Virus record (IMG/VR): IMGVR_UViG_3300032241_003073
Location: 34,315-98,314 of that record
Reading direction: 5' to 3' (one strand)
Length of the DNA: 64,000 bases
From: a virus
Position numbers and translations under genes: made by a program. Shown in pieces: positions 1 to 7,452 of the stretch; within the stretch, counting starts at the first letter, position 1, and each line of letters begins with the position of its first letter. Below the pieces are notes generated by a model. That model saw only the letters and a program-made list of their open reading frames with translations, did not search any database and was not told the origin of the DNA.

Positions 1-140
1 TAATTGATTTTATTTTCTTTTTGTTCAATAAATTTTTCAATTAAATATTTTCTTAAATTAATTGGCAATTTATAAACTTTTTCAGGTTCTAATTCCATAT
101 GATACAAAAAGAAAAAAATTTCTTCAATAGTTATTGGCAT
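1..140 (-). CDS. Small tail-cluster protein, second paralog (cut by window edge)
   Basis: Begins with ATG at 138-140 and runs off the left edge. The visible 46 residues start MPITIEEIFFFLYHMEL and contain a conserved core (YKLPINLRKYLIEKF). They closely match the neighbouring small product at 175-303, so the two are tandem duplicates. Position directly downstream of the gp26-like baseplate gene suggests a tail or baseplate assembly role; I recall similar small proteins beside gp26 in marine T4-like phages. Function unknown. Confidence 0.6.
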   Translation of the reverse strand, partial: MPITIEEIFFFLYHMELEPEKVYKLPINLRKYLIEKFIEQKENKIN

Positions 141-174
141 TTTTTGCTCCAAAAATTATTTAACGACGCAAAAT

Positions 175-390
175 TTAATGTTTCTTTTTACGGGCAGCTT
201 CCATTGCTTGATTTTCTTTTTCTTTTTGCTCAATAAATTTTTCAATTAAAAATTTTCTTAAATTAATTGGCAATTTATAAGTTTTTTCAGGTTCTAATCC
301 CATGTGATACAAAAAGAAAAAAGTTTCTTCATTGGTTGCTGTCCAAAATTCTAAGCTTGGGTCTTGTCCTTCTTGCGTCGAGGGGAGAAA
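175..390 (-). CDS. Small tail-cluster protein, first paralog, possibly made by -1 frameshift
   Basis: Stop TAA at 175-177. Similarity to the paralog at 1-140 starts with the EETFFFLYHM segment, upstream of the only in-frame ATG (301-303). The frame stays open upstream into the 3' end of the gp26-like gene, with no ATG or ribosome site. The gp26-like gene carries a T TTT TTC heptamer at 387-393, and a -1 slip there would enter exactly this frame, giving a gp26 extension of about 70 residues. Alternatives are a non-ATG start (TTG at 312) or a sequence error. The protein ends in a basic tail (ARKKKH). The end coordinate given is the presumed slip point. Confidence 0.45.
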   Translation of the reverse strand, partial: FLPSTQEGQDPSLEFWTATNEETFFFLYHMGLEPEKTYKLPINLRKFLIEKFIEQKEKENQAMEAARKKKH

Positions 391-1466
391 AAATTTGATT
401 CAATTGGTAAATCAATTTCAAAATCCTGTAAGCAGCTTGGGCAAATGATTTCTACGCTTGTGTTTACTCCGAAAGGAGGTTCATTAATGCAATTTCTAAT
501 ATAAGATACATCGCTCATAGGAAGATTTTTAATTAAAATTTGCAATTCGTTTTTGTTTTCTATGCCATCAATATTGTTTAATAGCATTGCCGTTCGATAG
601 GTAAGAGTATCATCTGTGGCCGAATCGCCAAACATTTTTATTTTTCTTTCACGATAATTAGAAATTTCTTGTTCATCTCGTCCTGTAGAAAGTCGATAAG
701 AAAATGGAAGTTTCGTAGTTGGAAGAACGTCTTGTAAATTTGGTCCAAATTCATCTGGACAACTGTCAACATAAAGAGCGTTTAAATCAATGGATGTGCT
801 GAATTTTCTTTCGCACTCAGGACATTTAATTTCAACATCGTAGTTTGACCCATAGGAAATGCCACGAAGATAAATTAAAAGATATATTCTGTCAATACTT
901 AGCAATTGATCTGTTCGGAATTTTTCTTTGATACATTTTTGAAAAATCATATCCATTGCTTGTCCCTTTTTGACAAGACGAGATGTTGCTAAAATTTGTT
1001 CTTCTTCGCCAGTCATAGTTCTAATCGAAACAATTCCATTAGAAGGTCCATTTGATCCATCATAAAACCTTCCCTTGGAAGGAAGTTCAATTTCTTCATA
1101 AACAGAATTTGTTCCTTTTAGTTCTTCTAATAGTTCTTTTAGGTGATTGGAAGAATTTCCCGAACTTCTATTTTGTGGTTGTGGCGATGGGTTTTGTCCA
1201 AATCCACTCTTGGGTTCAGGCATCACTCCTTGACTTTTTTCTGCTCTAATCGCTTGAAGAAATTCAGGAGGAATATTTCCTTTAATGTTTAATCCTTCTA
1301 ATGGTCTAATATTCGTGTCTTCATGGGAACTTTGCTTTATTCTTTCTGAAACATTTAATTTGTTTAATTCATCTTCTTCTGTTTGATGAGAATGAGATTC
1401 GTACATTCCTTCTTGATGAGGTTGCTCTTGATGGGGTCTTCTTGGGCGAAAGCTTTCATCTGCCAT
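351..1466 (-). CDS. Baseplate protein, T4 gp26-like
   Basis: 371 residues. The first ~110 residues are hydrophilic and His/Gln/Pro-rich. From about residue 120 it shows features I associate with the T4 gp26-type baseplate family: ELPSKGRFYDG, IRTMTGEEEQILATSRL, then ...IYLLIYLRGISYGSNYDVEIKCPEC. Two CxxC pairs (CPEC, CPSC) suggest a zinc site. T4 gp26 is ~208 residues, so the N-terminal extension is extra. The start is supported by a ribosome site (AAGGAG) upstream of ATG at 1466. It heads the minus-strand cluster with the two small paralogs downstream. Confidence 0.7.
   Translation of the reverse strand: MADESFRPRRPHQEQPHQEGMYESHSHQTEEDELNKLNVSERIKQSSHEDTNIRPLEGLNIKGNIPPEFLQAIRAEKSQGVMPEPKSGFGQNPSPQPQNRSSGNSSNHLKELLEELKGTNSVYEEIELPSKGRFYDGSNGPSNGIVSIRTMTGEEEQILATSRLVKKGQAMDMIFQKCIKEKFRTDQLLSIDRIYLLIYLRGISYGSNYDVEIKCPECERKFSTSIDLNALYVDSCPDEFGPNLQDVLPTTKLPFSYRLSTGRDEQEISNYRERKIKMFGDSATDDTLTYRTAMLLNNIDGIENKNELQILIKNLPMSDVSYIRNCINEPPFGVNTSVEIICPSCLQDFEIDLPIESNFFSPRRKKDKTQA
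387..393 (-). promoter_or_regulatory. Candidate -1 ribosomal slippery heptamer (T TTT TTC)
   Basis: Read on the minus strand in the gp26-like frame the codons are AAT TTT TTC, which is a canonical X XXY YYZ site. It lies 12 codons before the gp26-like stop. A -1 slip gives an open frame that leads into the small paralog. No strong stimulatory hairpin was evident downstream. Confidence 0.35.
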
Positions 1467-1525
1467 ATTTTATCTCCTTAGATTACTAATTTATAATCAA
1501 GATATCTTATGGTTAATATAGCTTT

Positions 1526-1885
1526 ATGGAAATAAATTTAAAAAATATTGAAGAATTAATTTTTTTTGACAAAAAATTGCAAGATCTACTGCCAGAATAC
1601 CGTCATATATTTGATCAATGGCAAATCGGACAAAGAGTTCCTGGAATGAAATCTCTAGGACAAAGAAGTGTTTTTGAATTGCTTAATTCTTTAGGAAAAA
1701 AAGAAATTAGTGTTTTACAGAATTATTTTAATGATATAATTGTTTTAAACAGAATTAACAATAAAATTGTTGATCATTATCAATCATTTTTTGATGATCA
1801 AAATGATTTATGTCAATTTTTTGATTATAAAGATTTTTGTTTAACTATGGATAAAGATAAATTTAATATTACTTTTTGGAGATAA
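1526..1885 (+). CDS. Hypothetical phage protein, 119 aa
   Basis: Not recognised. Mixed-charge soluble protein with a motif-like central stretch (GQRVPGMKSLGQRSVFELL). First gene of a five-gene plus-strand run (1526-4044) with almost no spacing. No clear ribosome site; an AT-rich TTAATATAG lies just before the ATG and may be promoter-like. Confidence 0.7.
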   Translation: MEINLKNIEELIFFDKKLQDLLPEYRHIFDQWQIGQRVPGMKSLGQRSVFELLNSLGKKEISVLQNYFNDIIVLNRINNKIVDHYQSFFDDQNDLCQFFDYKDFCLTMDKDKFNITFWR

Positions 1886-1888
1886 ATT

Positions 1889-2218
1889 ATGAGTTTGCAA
1901 GTTTTGATTCTATTTGTTTTAAGCACAATTGGAATGTGTCACATTATTGTTGATGGCTCTATTATGGAATGGTTTAGGAATTATTTAAAAGAATTTTGCA
2001 CAAAAATTGGAATTCCTAGTTTTGGAGGAGTGGTAGATTGTTATCTTTGTTGTGGAACATGGTGCGGGTTTTTTATGGGATTAGTTTGGATTTCACACAA
2101 TCCATTTCAAGTTTTTGCATGCGGTTGTGCTGGAGGTTTTCTTTCTAATCTTGCGGCTGTGATTCTTAATTGGGTGGAAGCTTCAACTATGGTGAATTTG
2201 CCAAATGAAAATAATTAA
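1889..2218 (+). CDS. Small membrane protein with CxxCxxxWC motif
   Basis: 109 residues, with hydrophobic segments at about 3-18 and 58-95. The central motif DCYLCCGTWCGFFMGL resembles small inner-membrane proteins of T4-like phages (DUF1360-like: Cys pair followed by G-x-W at the start of a helix). The motif could bind metal or form disulfides. It starts 3 nt after the previous gene and overlaps the next by 14 nt, so it is co-translated. Role unknown. Confidence 0.65.
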   Translation: MSLQVLILFVLSTIGMCHIIVDGSIMEWFRNYLKEFCTKIGIPSFGGVVDCYLCCGTWCGFFMGLVWISHNPFQVFACGCAGGFLSNLAAVILNWVEASTMVNLPNENN

Positions 2219-2513
2219 TTTTTATCAATTTTTTTGTGATAATTGTAGTTATAAAAGAATTTCTACAGGATCTGATATTCAAGATTTAATTCAATTAAAA
2301 CAAAATGCTATACCTCGTGGATCGCCATACCTAGATAAACATACAAATGAAAAAATTGTACCTCCTCCTATAAGTCGATCAAAAATTTTTAAGTGTCCGA
2401 AATGTGGACATGCGATTAAACCTTTTAAATTAAAAGAGGAAAGTTCAAATGACAGGAAAATCAGTGGGATTGATGGAAGTGAAACAGGCTTTACGGGACA
2501 AGAGATTTCGTGA
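2205..2513 (+). CDS. Small zinc-ribbon protein
   Basis: 102 residues. Two CxxC pairs, FCDNC near residue 10 and CPKCGH near residue 64, form a probable zinc ribbon with a long insert between. Overlaps the preceding membrane gene by 14 nt and the next gene by 65 nt. Function unknown; zinc ribbons of this kind are common small accessory proteins in T4-like phages. Confidence 0.65.
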   Translation: MKIINFYQFFCDNCSYKRISTGSDIQDLIQLKQNAIPRGSPYLDKHTNEKIVPPPISRSKIFKCPKCGHAIKPFKLKEESSNDRKISGIDGSETGFTGQEIS

Positions 2514-2832
2514 AAGTTTGCCGGGCGAACTACAACCAGAAATACAAAAATATTTACAAAATCCAGGGTGTGCCTGTAATGTTCCTATTTATAAAAAAAT
2601 TATGATTGAAGCCAAGCAACAACTTCAAAATTATTATCCAAACAGATCAATTGCTAACTTGGAAGAAGAAGCTTCTAAATTAGCTGAAAATCATTTTAGT
2701 GTGATAAATTGTCATGTTGATGAGTTAGAAGAAAAACTAAGAAGGCTCAATCCTGGAAGAAAACAATTAGCCGTAGCAAGGTATGAGGACAGAGTTACTG
2801 TGGTTGTTAATGAATTAGATTTAGTTTTTTAA
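2449..2832 (+). CDS. Conserved phage protein, 127 aa
   Basis: Predicted soluble and helical. Contains VKQALRDKRFRESLP and a Cys-rich patch NPGCACNVPIYKKIM, which I associate with unnamed proteins of marine T4-like phages. Long overlap with the upstream zinc-ribbon gene suggests translational coupling. Function unknown. Confidence 0.65.
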   Translation: MTGKSVGLMEVKQALRDKRFRESLPGELQPEIQKYLQNPGCACNVPIYKKIMIEAKQQLQNYYPNRSIANLEEEASKLAENHFSVINCHVDELEEKLRRLNPGRKQLAVARYEDRVTVVVNELDLVF

Positions 2833-2841
2833 GGGGAAATT

Positions 2842-4044
2842 ATGATAAATCGTAGTGAAATTGGAGATGTTCTGAATCATTTTGGATTGGTTGGCAATGG
2901 AATTGAAATTGGTGTTCAAAAAGGAGAATTTTCTAAAGAAATTCTTTCTTCTTGGAAAGGCGAAAAATTATATCTTGTAGATTGTTGGCAAAAACAAGAA
3001 AATTATGATGATATTGCAAATAAAGATGATAATGAACAAGAAGAAAATTATAAACAAACATTAAAAAATGTGGAAAAATATAAAAAAAGAGTAAAAGTTA
3101 TCAAAGCTTTTAGTAAAGATGCAGCAAACAGTTTTGAGGACGGGTTTTTTGATTTTATTTATATAGATGCTAATCATTCTTATGAAGCTGTTAAAGAAGA
3201 TTTAAATTTATGGTATCCTAAGCTAAAAGATGGTGGAATGTTTTGTGGTCATGACTTTTTAGAAGGAAGATTCTACGATAGTGATTTTGGCGTAAAGTCT
3301 GCTGTTACAGAATTCGCAAGATATTTGAATAAAGAGCCTTATGTTTGCGGTTGCACGTCTTGGTATTTTTTCAAATCAAAAGATTCTAAAAAAAAAAAAA
3401 TAGGGTTATTAAATGTTTATGATCAAAATTATCAGAGTTTAGCTGATATTACAATTCAAAATAAAAAAGATTATTGTGACTTACATGGATATGAATTTAT
3501 AGATTTTTCAATTGCAAAAAATAATACTGGAAAACATGTTGCATTTAGCAAATTTTATGCAGCACTTAAAAAGATGTATAATTACGATTGGATATTTTAT
3601 AATGATTTGGACTCATTGATCATGAATTACAATATAAAATTGGAAAGTTTTATAGACAATAATTATGACATGATTGTAAGTTATGACATTAATGGATTAA
3701 ATTCTGGACAATGGTTTGTTAAAAATTCTCCGTGGGCTCATAGTTTTATGAAAAAAGTTTTTTGTAGAGATGAATTTAATGAATTTGGAGGATGGGCAGA
3801 CCAAATAGCTTTTTGCAACACTTGGTTATATTCAGGTGAAGCAATGCAAAAAACTAAAGTCGTTCCTCAAAAATTATTTAATTCTTATTTGTATGAAACT
3901 TTTGGAAAAAACGATGAAGGTGATAGTCCATATTGGCCACAAGGTCAATTTCAAAAAGGTGATTTTTGTCTTCATTTTTGCGGCATGCCACACGATATGA
4001 GAGAATCTTATATCAAACAATATTTACCAATGGTGATTAAATAG
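2842..4044 (+). CDS. SAM methyltransferase fused to GT34-type glycosyltransferase
   Basis: 400 residues in two parts. Residues ~1-175 look like a class I methyltransferase of the Methyltransf_24 type: GIEIGVQKGEFSKEIL (SAM-binding motif), FDFIYIDANHSYEAVKEDL, then LKDGGMFCGHDF. Residues ~185-400 look like a galactosyltransferase of the GMA12/MNN10 (GT34) type: FSKFYAALKKM, DWIFYNDLDSLI (acidic metal motif), GWADQIAFCN. The junction is encoded by a run of 13 A residues (3388-3400), where loss of one A gives an immediate TAG. Ribosome site AAGGGGA. Likely modifies a surface glycan or the virion; target unknown. Confidence 0.8.
   Translation: MINRSEIGDVLNHFGLVGNGIEIGVQKGEFSKEILSSWKGEKLYLVDCWQKQENYDDIANKDDNEQEENYKQTLKNVEKYKKRVKVIKAFSKDAANSFEDGFFDFIYIDANHSYEAVKEDLNLWYPKLKDGGMFCGHDFLEGRFYDSDFGVKSAVTEFARYLNKEPYVCGCTSWYFFKSKDSKKKKIGLLNVYDQNYQSLADITIQNKKDYCDLHGYEFIDFSIAKNNTGKHVAFSKFYAALKKMYNYDWIFYNDLDSLIMNYNIKLESFIDNNYDMIVSYDINGLNSGQWFVKNSPWAHSFMKKVFCRDEFNEFGGWADQIAFCNTWLYSGEAMQKTKVVPQKLFNSYLYETFGKNDEGDSPYWPQGQFQKGDFCLHFCGMPHDMRESYIKQYLPMVIK
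3388..3400 (+). repeat. A13 homopolymer at methyltransferase/glycosyltransferase junction
   Basis: Thirteen A residues encode the Lys linker between the two enzyme domains. Transcription slippage by one base, or a one-base change, separates the domains: twelve As put TAG directly in frame, leaving the methyltransferase alone. Confidence 0.6.
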
Positions 4045-4999
4045 TGACATATCCTTTTGTTGAATCTTTAATTCTTTCGCAAGAATTAATCATTTTTTCA
4101 GGATATTCTTTGTATTTTGATATTTCTACCGGATAATCATCATCTCTTCTTCTTTTTTGTCCAATAATTAAAGCGTTTTCATAAAAATCTTTGGCTTTTT
4201 CATAATCCTTTACAGCGTAATAAATATCACCAAGTAAGCACCAAAATTCAGACATGGTTGGCATTTTCGCAATACAAGGAACTATAAATTTAATTGCACT
4301 ATGATAATCTTTTTTAATGTAACAATTAACCATTGAACAATAGTAATTTGTCATATAGACAGATACTCCGTTTGATTTTTCTTGATGTAGATAAAGATCT
4401 GCTAAATTTAAAAAAGAATCCCAATTTTTATTTATTAGGTGGAAGCATGCTGTGTAATATATTGGTTCTGTCGCTAAAGGGTTTTTAGATTGCCATTTTT
4501 TAAGTAAATCTAAATGTATGTCTGAATTTTGATTATTGCCAGAAGATATATAAATTTCTGTGGGTTTTGAGTTTTTAAAATTGATTGTTTCGTAAACGGG
4601 GTTTTTAAATTTAATTTCCATTTCTTTATGAAACAATCTAATTTGCTTTGTGATTATGTCATTCTGTATTATCGAGACATTATAAACATCTTCTTTTTTT
4701 TTGATTAATTCTTTTATTTCATCTTTTCCGCTTATTAGTATTTCCCATGGTTCTATATAAAAGTTCCATGGACTTTCTGAAATTTTTAACATTTCATTTT
4801 TAATTTGAGATAAGTCATTATTTAATTCTATTTTAATTGGATTTAATTTATATTTGTTACATAGGCTTACAGTGTTATCTTTAGATCCGATATCGCAAAT
4901 AATTATTTTAGAATTTAAATTAAAAACAGATTCAATAGTCTTTTCAATTGTGCTTTCATTGTTCCTGGTCATGATGTGAATCGTCAGAGGTGATATCAT
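4037..4999 (-). CDS. Family 2 glycosyltransferase with TPR-like C-terminus
   Basis: 320 residues. N-terminal GT-A fold typical of GT2: LTIHIMTRNNESTIEKTIESV, then IIICDIGSKDNTV. The C-terminal half has TPR-like repeats (FWCLLGDIYYAVKDYEKAKDFYENAL). Similar GT2-TPR proteins modify peptides or surface glycans. Convergent with the methyltransferase-GT34 gene, overlapping it by 8 nt, so these may belong to one glycan-modifying set. The first 44 nt overlap the upstream small gene. Confidence 0.75.
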   Translation of the reverse strand: MISPLTIHIMTRNNESTIEKTIESVFNLNSKIIICDIGSKDNTVSLCNKYKLNPIKIELNNDLSQIKNEMLKISESPWNFYIEPWEILISGKDEIKELIKKKEDVYNVSIIQNDIITKQIRLFHKEMEIKFKNPVYETINFKNSKPTEIYISSGNNQNSDIHLDLLKKWQSKNPLATEPIYYTACFHLINKNWDSFLNLADLYLHQEKSNGVSVYMTNYYCSMVNCYIKKDYHSAIKFIVPCIAKMPTMSEFWCLLGDIYYAVKDYEKAKDFYENALIIGQKRRRDDDYPVEISKYKEYPEKMINSCERIKDSTKGYVTI

Positions 5000-5150
5000 C
5001 TTTTTTCCTGAATTTTTGTTGTATTAGCCAATCAATTGCGGAAGATTCTAATGGCATTTCTTCTTTTTTGTATTGATCACGTAAATTTCTGTAAAATTTT
5101 GATACATTTGGTTTTTCTAATATTTCAATTAATATTTCATATATTTTCAT
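4956..5150 (-). CDS. Hypothetical 64 aa protein
   Basis: Small charged protein beginning MKIYEILIEILEKP with an acidic His/Asp-rich tail. The N-terminus weakly resembles the capsid-targeting peptides found on many proteins here. Overlaps the downstream glycosyltransferase by 44 nt. Function unknown. Confidence 0.55.
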   Translation of the reverse strand: MKIYEILIEILEKPNVSKFYRNLRDQYKKEEMPLESSAIDWLIQQKFRKKDDITSDDSHHDQEQ

Positions 5151-5240
5151 ATTTGTTACTAAAATAGTTTAAGAAAGAATAAATTGTCGGCAGTATATAG
5201 ATATCCTTTCTAAGATCTTTTGATAAATTTAAGGAGTTTG

Positions 5241-5789
5241 ATGGCAACAGAATATCTGAACAATAAAGTCTTTGAAATACTTATTGTTAAATTTCAACAA
5301 TCTAAGAAAAATAGAAATAAGTATAAAATGTTTATGGATGATATTATTGCCACAGAACAAAGGACTTTAAAAAGAGGAAAGTTTAAAAAGCCAGAATCTT
5401 GGATAGAAGCAGAAAAAACTTATTTATTGGTAGATTCTGAATTTCAAGAGATACAAGGACAATTAGCTATAGCATTTTACACTCTTTCTCAAAATATTGT
5501 TAGATATGCTAAATTTAATCTTATTGATCAAGACGATGCAATTCAAGATGGTGTAATGGTTTGTTTTGAAAAAATAGATAGATTTGATCCCAAAAAAGGC
5601 AAAGCATTTAATTATATGACAACTTGTATATTGAATGCTTTTCGTCAGCTTTATAGAACGGCAAGAAATTATAATGAATTAAAAAGAAAATATTTAGATC
5701 TTATGCAGATTCAGATGGAACAACAGTTGCCCGCATCGAAAAACAAAGGATATATTAAAAAAAATTATAATTTCAATGAAATGTTATAA
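5241..5789 (+). CDS. 55: Late-transcription sigma factor, T4 gp55-like
   Basis: 182 residues, against 185 for T4 gp55. The sigma-region-2-like part is clear: LIDQDDAIQDGVMVCFEKI, DRFDPKKGKAFNYMT, NAFRQLYRTARNYNELKRKY. gp55 directs host RNA polymerase to TATAAATA late promoters, and matching boxes occur in this window. Start chosen at 5241 because AAGGAG (5231-5236) sits 4 nt upstream; the longer reading from 5220 lacks a site. An AT-rich TATATAGATA (5193-5202) may be its promoter. Confidence 0.88.
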   Translation: MATEYLNNKVFEILIVKFQQSKKNRNKYKMFMDDIIATEQRTLKRGKFKKPESWIEAEKTYLLVDSEFQEIQGQLAIAFYTLSQNIVRYAKFNLIDQDDAIQDGVMVCFEKIDRFDPKKGKAFNYMTTCILNAFRQLYRTARNYNELKRKYLDLMQIQMEQQLPASKNKGYIKKNYNFNEML

Positions 5790-5855
5790 AAAATATTTGA
5801 ATTTTTTGATTTAAATTTTATAATTATATGTTATTTAAATTATTTGGCTGGTAAA

Positions 5856-6113
5856 ATGAAAAATTATATTAGTAATTCTTTTGATCAATTGGAAAACCAA
5901 GAACTTATTCAAAAATTAGTAGATAATGGATATGGATCTCTTGTAGATGCTTTTTTGCTTAATGACAGTAAAGTTTACACAAAAAAGGGAAGATTGAATA
6001 AAAGCGGCGCATGTCGGGTTATGAAGTGCAAACCTAAAGATCTTGAAGATGCAATTAAGGCTTGTCAAGAATTGTTGCAAAAAGAAATGGATTTTGAAGA
6101 AAACGTCGATTAG
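5856..6113 (+). CDS. Small conserved phage protein next to gp55
   Basis: About 85 residues from ATG 5856; the upstream TTG is less likely. Charged and helical, with the segment KKGRLNKSGACRVMKCKPKD in the middle. Co-directional with gp55 and 66 nt after it. A late co-activator role (gp33-like) is conceivable from context, but I see no sequence match to T4 gp33. Function unknown. Confidence 0.6.
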   Translation: MKNYISNSFDQLENQELIQKLVDNGYGSLVDAFLLNDSKVYTKKGRLNKSGACRVMKCKPKDLEDAIKACQELLQKEMDFEENVD

Positions 6114-6153
6114 GCCGTTATCATAATCAAGTTGGGTTGTATTTTGGGTTCGT

Positions 6154-6675
6154 TTAAAGAGATCCTGCATAATCAATGTATGCTCTATCATATCTAATTG
6201 TCAGATCGCAAGTAATAACTTCTGACGTAGACATGTCTAGTTCCCCGAATTCTACTGATTGAGGCCATATTGACTCAAATATCCACGATTCAATTGCTTC
6301 TCCGCAACCATCATAAAGTTCCAATATGCCTTGTGGTTTTTTAAAATTATTTAGCGTGGGGTTAAACTCTCCTTTGTCTGGATTATATGCTAATTTTATC
6401 CATTCAAAAACTGGATGAGATATATTATTTTTAAGATCGTATAGTGTTAATGTGATTGGCTTCCATTCAGGTCTTCCTGGAAAATAAACAGTTTCTGTAA
6501 CATGCTGTGCTTCAATTTCTTTAAAAGAAACTGATGGTCTCGCCCCTTTAGATGGAGGCAAAGAATTGACGCCTTGGGCACTAACTCCATCAATTTTAAA
6601 CAGCCAACGATTTTTTCTTTTAAAACAAGCATTTGGACTCTCTAGTCCAAAGTCAAATCCCATTGATCTTGCCAT
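6154..6675 (-). CDS. Tail tube protein, gp19-like (short paralog)
   Basis: 173 residues, near T4 gp19 (163). Tube-family features: FKRKNRWLFKIDGV, RPSVSFKEIE, VYFPGRPEWKPITLTLYDL, LELYDGCGEAIESW, WPQSVEFGELDMSTSEV. It parallels the 226-residue protein at 6748-7428 along its length, so one may build the tube and the other cap or start it, as gp54 does in T4. Stop of the upstream paralog and a hairpin lie just before it. Ribosome site AGAGGT before ATG. Confidence 0.85.
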   Translation of the reverse strand: MARSMGFDFGLESPNACFKRKNRWLFKIDGVSAQGVNSLPPSKGARPSVSFKEIEAQHVTETVYFPGRPEWKPITLTLYDLKNNISHPVFEWIKLAYNPDKGEFNPTLNNFKKPQGILELYDGCGEAIESWIFESIWPQSVEFGELDMSTSEVITCDLTIRYDRAYIDYAGSL

Positions 6676-6693
6676 TTAAACCTCTTGATATAT

Positions 6694-6737
6694 AAAAACA
6701 CCTTGCTATCAATATAGTTTGATAGCAAGGTGTTTTT
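6694..6737 (-). terminator. Strong intrinsic terminator between the two tube genes
   Basis: A 17-19 bp perfect inverted repeat (aaaaacaccttgctatc / gatagcaaggtgttttt) with a short loop. In the minus direction it lies directly after the 226-residue tube gene and ends in a U-run. It would lower expression of the second tube gene relative to the first. Confidence 0.85.
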
Positions 6738-6747
6738 ATTTTTAATT

Positions 6748-7428
6748 TCACGCAACAGAGTTTCCGCCCAATCCTGGAGGAAAAGACCCAATTGGACCAC
6801 CACCAGTGCCAGTACCAGCACCAGATCTTCCACCAGATCCTCCTCCAGAAGTACATCCACTGCAAATAGAGTATGGGTCTTTTGATCCACATAGATTTGT
6901 GTATGTCACTTCTGAATAACGAAGAGTCGCTTCAATTGTAACTTCTTCAGAAGAACTAAAATCAAGTTCTCCAAAATTAATTGCTTGTGGCCACATGTTG
7001 TCAAGATCCCATATTTCCAACTCAGTTCCACAACCATCATATAGTGTTAATATACCTGCTCCAGAATAACCTTTGCCAGTTCCTCCTTGTGGTCCTTTTC
7101 TTGACATTTGTTGCAATCCAACTGGGTCAAGAAAGTTATAAACAGAAGCTAACCAACTATAAAGAGTTGTTATGTCTGATCCTGGCCCAAACAAGTCATA
7201 AAAAGTAACTGTTATAGTTTCCCAAGATGCTTTGCCTGGAATCCACATTTTTCCATTAAGAAAATTTATTTCAGTTTCTTCAATGCTTACATTAGGACGA
7301 GATGCTATTTTAACCAAGTAAGGCGAAATGGTTGATCCGTTCCAATCTATTTGAAGCGTCCATCTAAATTTTCTTTTAAATCCTATATTTGGTCCGGCCA
7401 ATGCCCCCATTCCCATATTTATTGCCAT
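6748..7428 (-). CDS. 19: Tail tube protein, gp19-like (Gly-rich tail)
   Basis: 226 residues. The first ~175 match the tube fold: FKRKFRWTLQIDW, RPNVSIEETEI, WETITVTFYDL, LTLYDGCGTELEIWDL, WPQAINFGELDFSSSEEVT. The last ~45 residues are a Gly/Ser/Pro-rich tail absent from the paralog. It follows the sheath gene, as gp19 follows gp18 in T4, and has the strong ribosome site AAAAGGAG. Most likely the main tube subunit. Confidence 0.87.
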   Translation of the reverse strand: MAINMGMGALAGPNIGFKRKFRWTLQIDWNGSTISPYLVKIASRPNVSIEETEINFLNGKMWIPGKASWETITVTFYDLFGPGSDITTLYSWLASVYNFLDPVGLQQMSRKGPQGGTGKGYSGAGILTLYDGCGTELEIWDLDNMWPQAINFGELDFSSSEEVTIEATLRYSEVTYTNLCGSKDPYSICSGCTSGGGSGGRSGAGTGTGGGPIGSFPPGLGGNSVA

Positions 7429-7452
7429 TTTTTATCTCCTTTTTTAATTATA

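Noticed and set aside
4956-4999. Possible frameshift joining the 64-residue protein and the GT2 gene
   Set aside because: The two sequences look like separate proteins; the GT2 fold starts cleanly at its own N-terminus and the overlap is ordinary for this genome.
5844-5855. TTG start for the gene next to gp55
   Set aside because: ATG at 5856 is closer to the conserved-looking N-terminus; no better ribosome site favours TTG.
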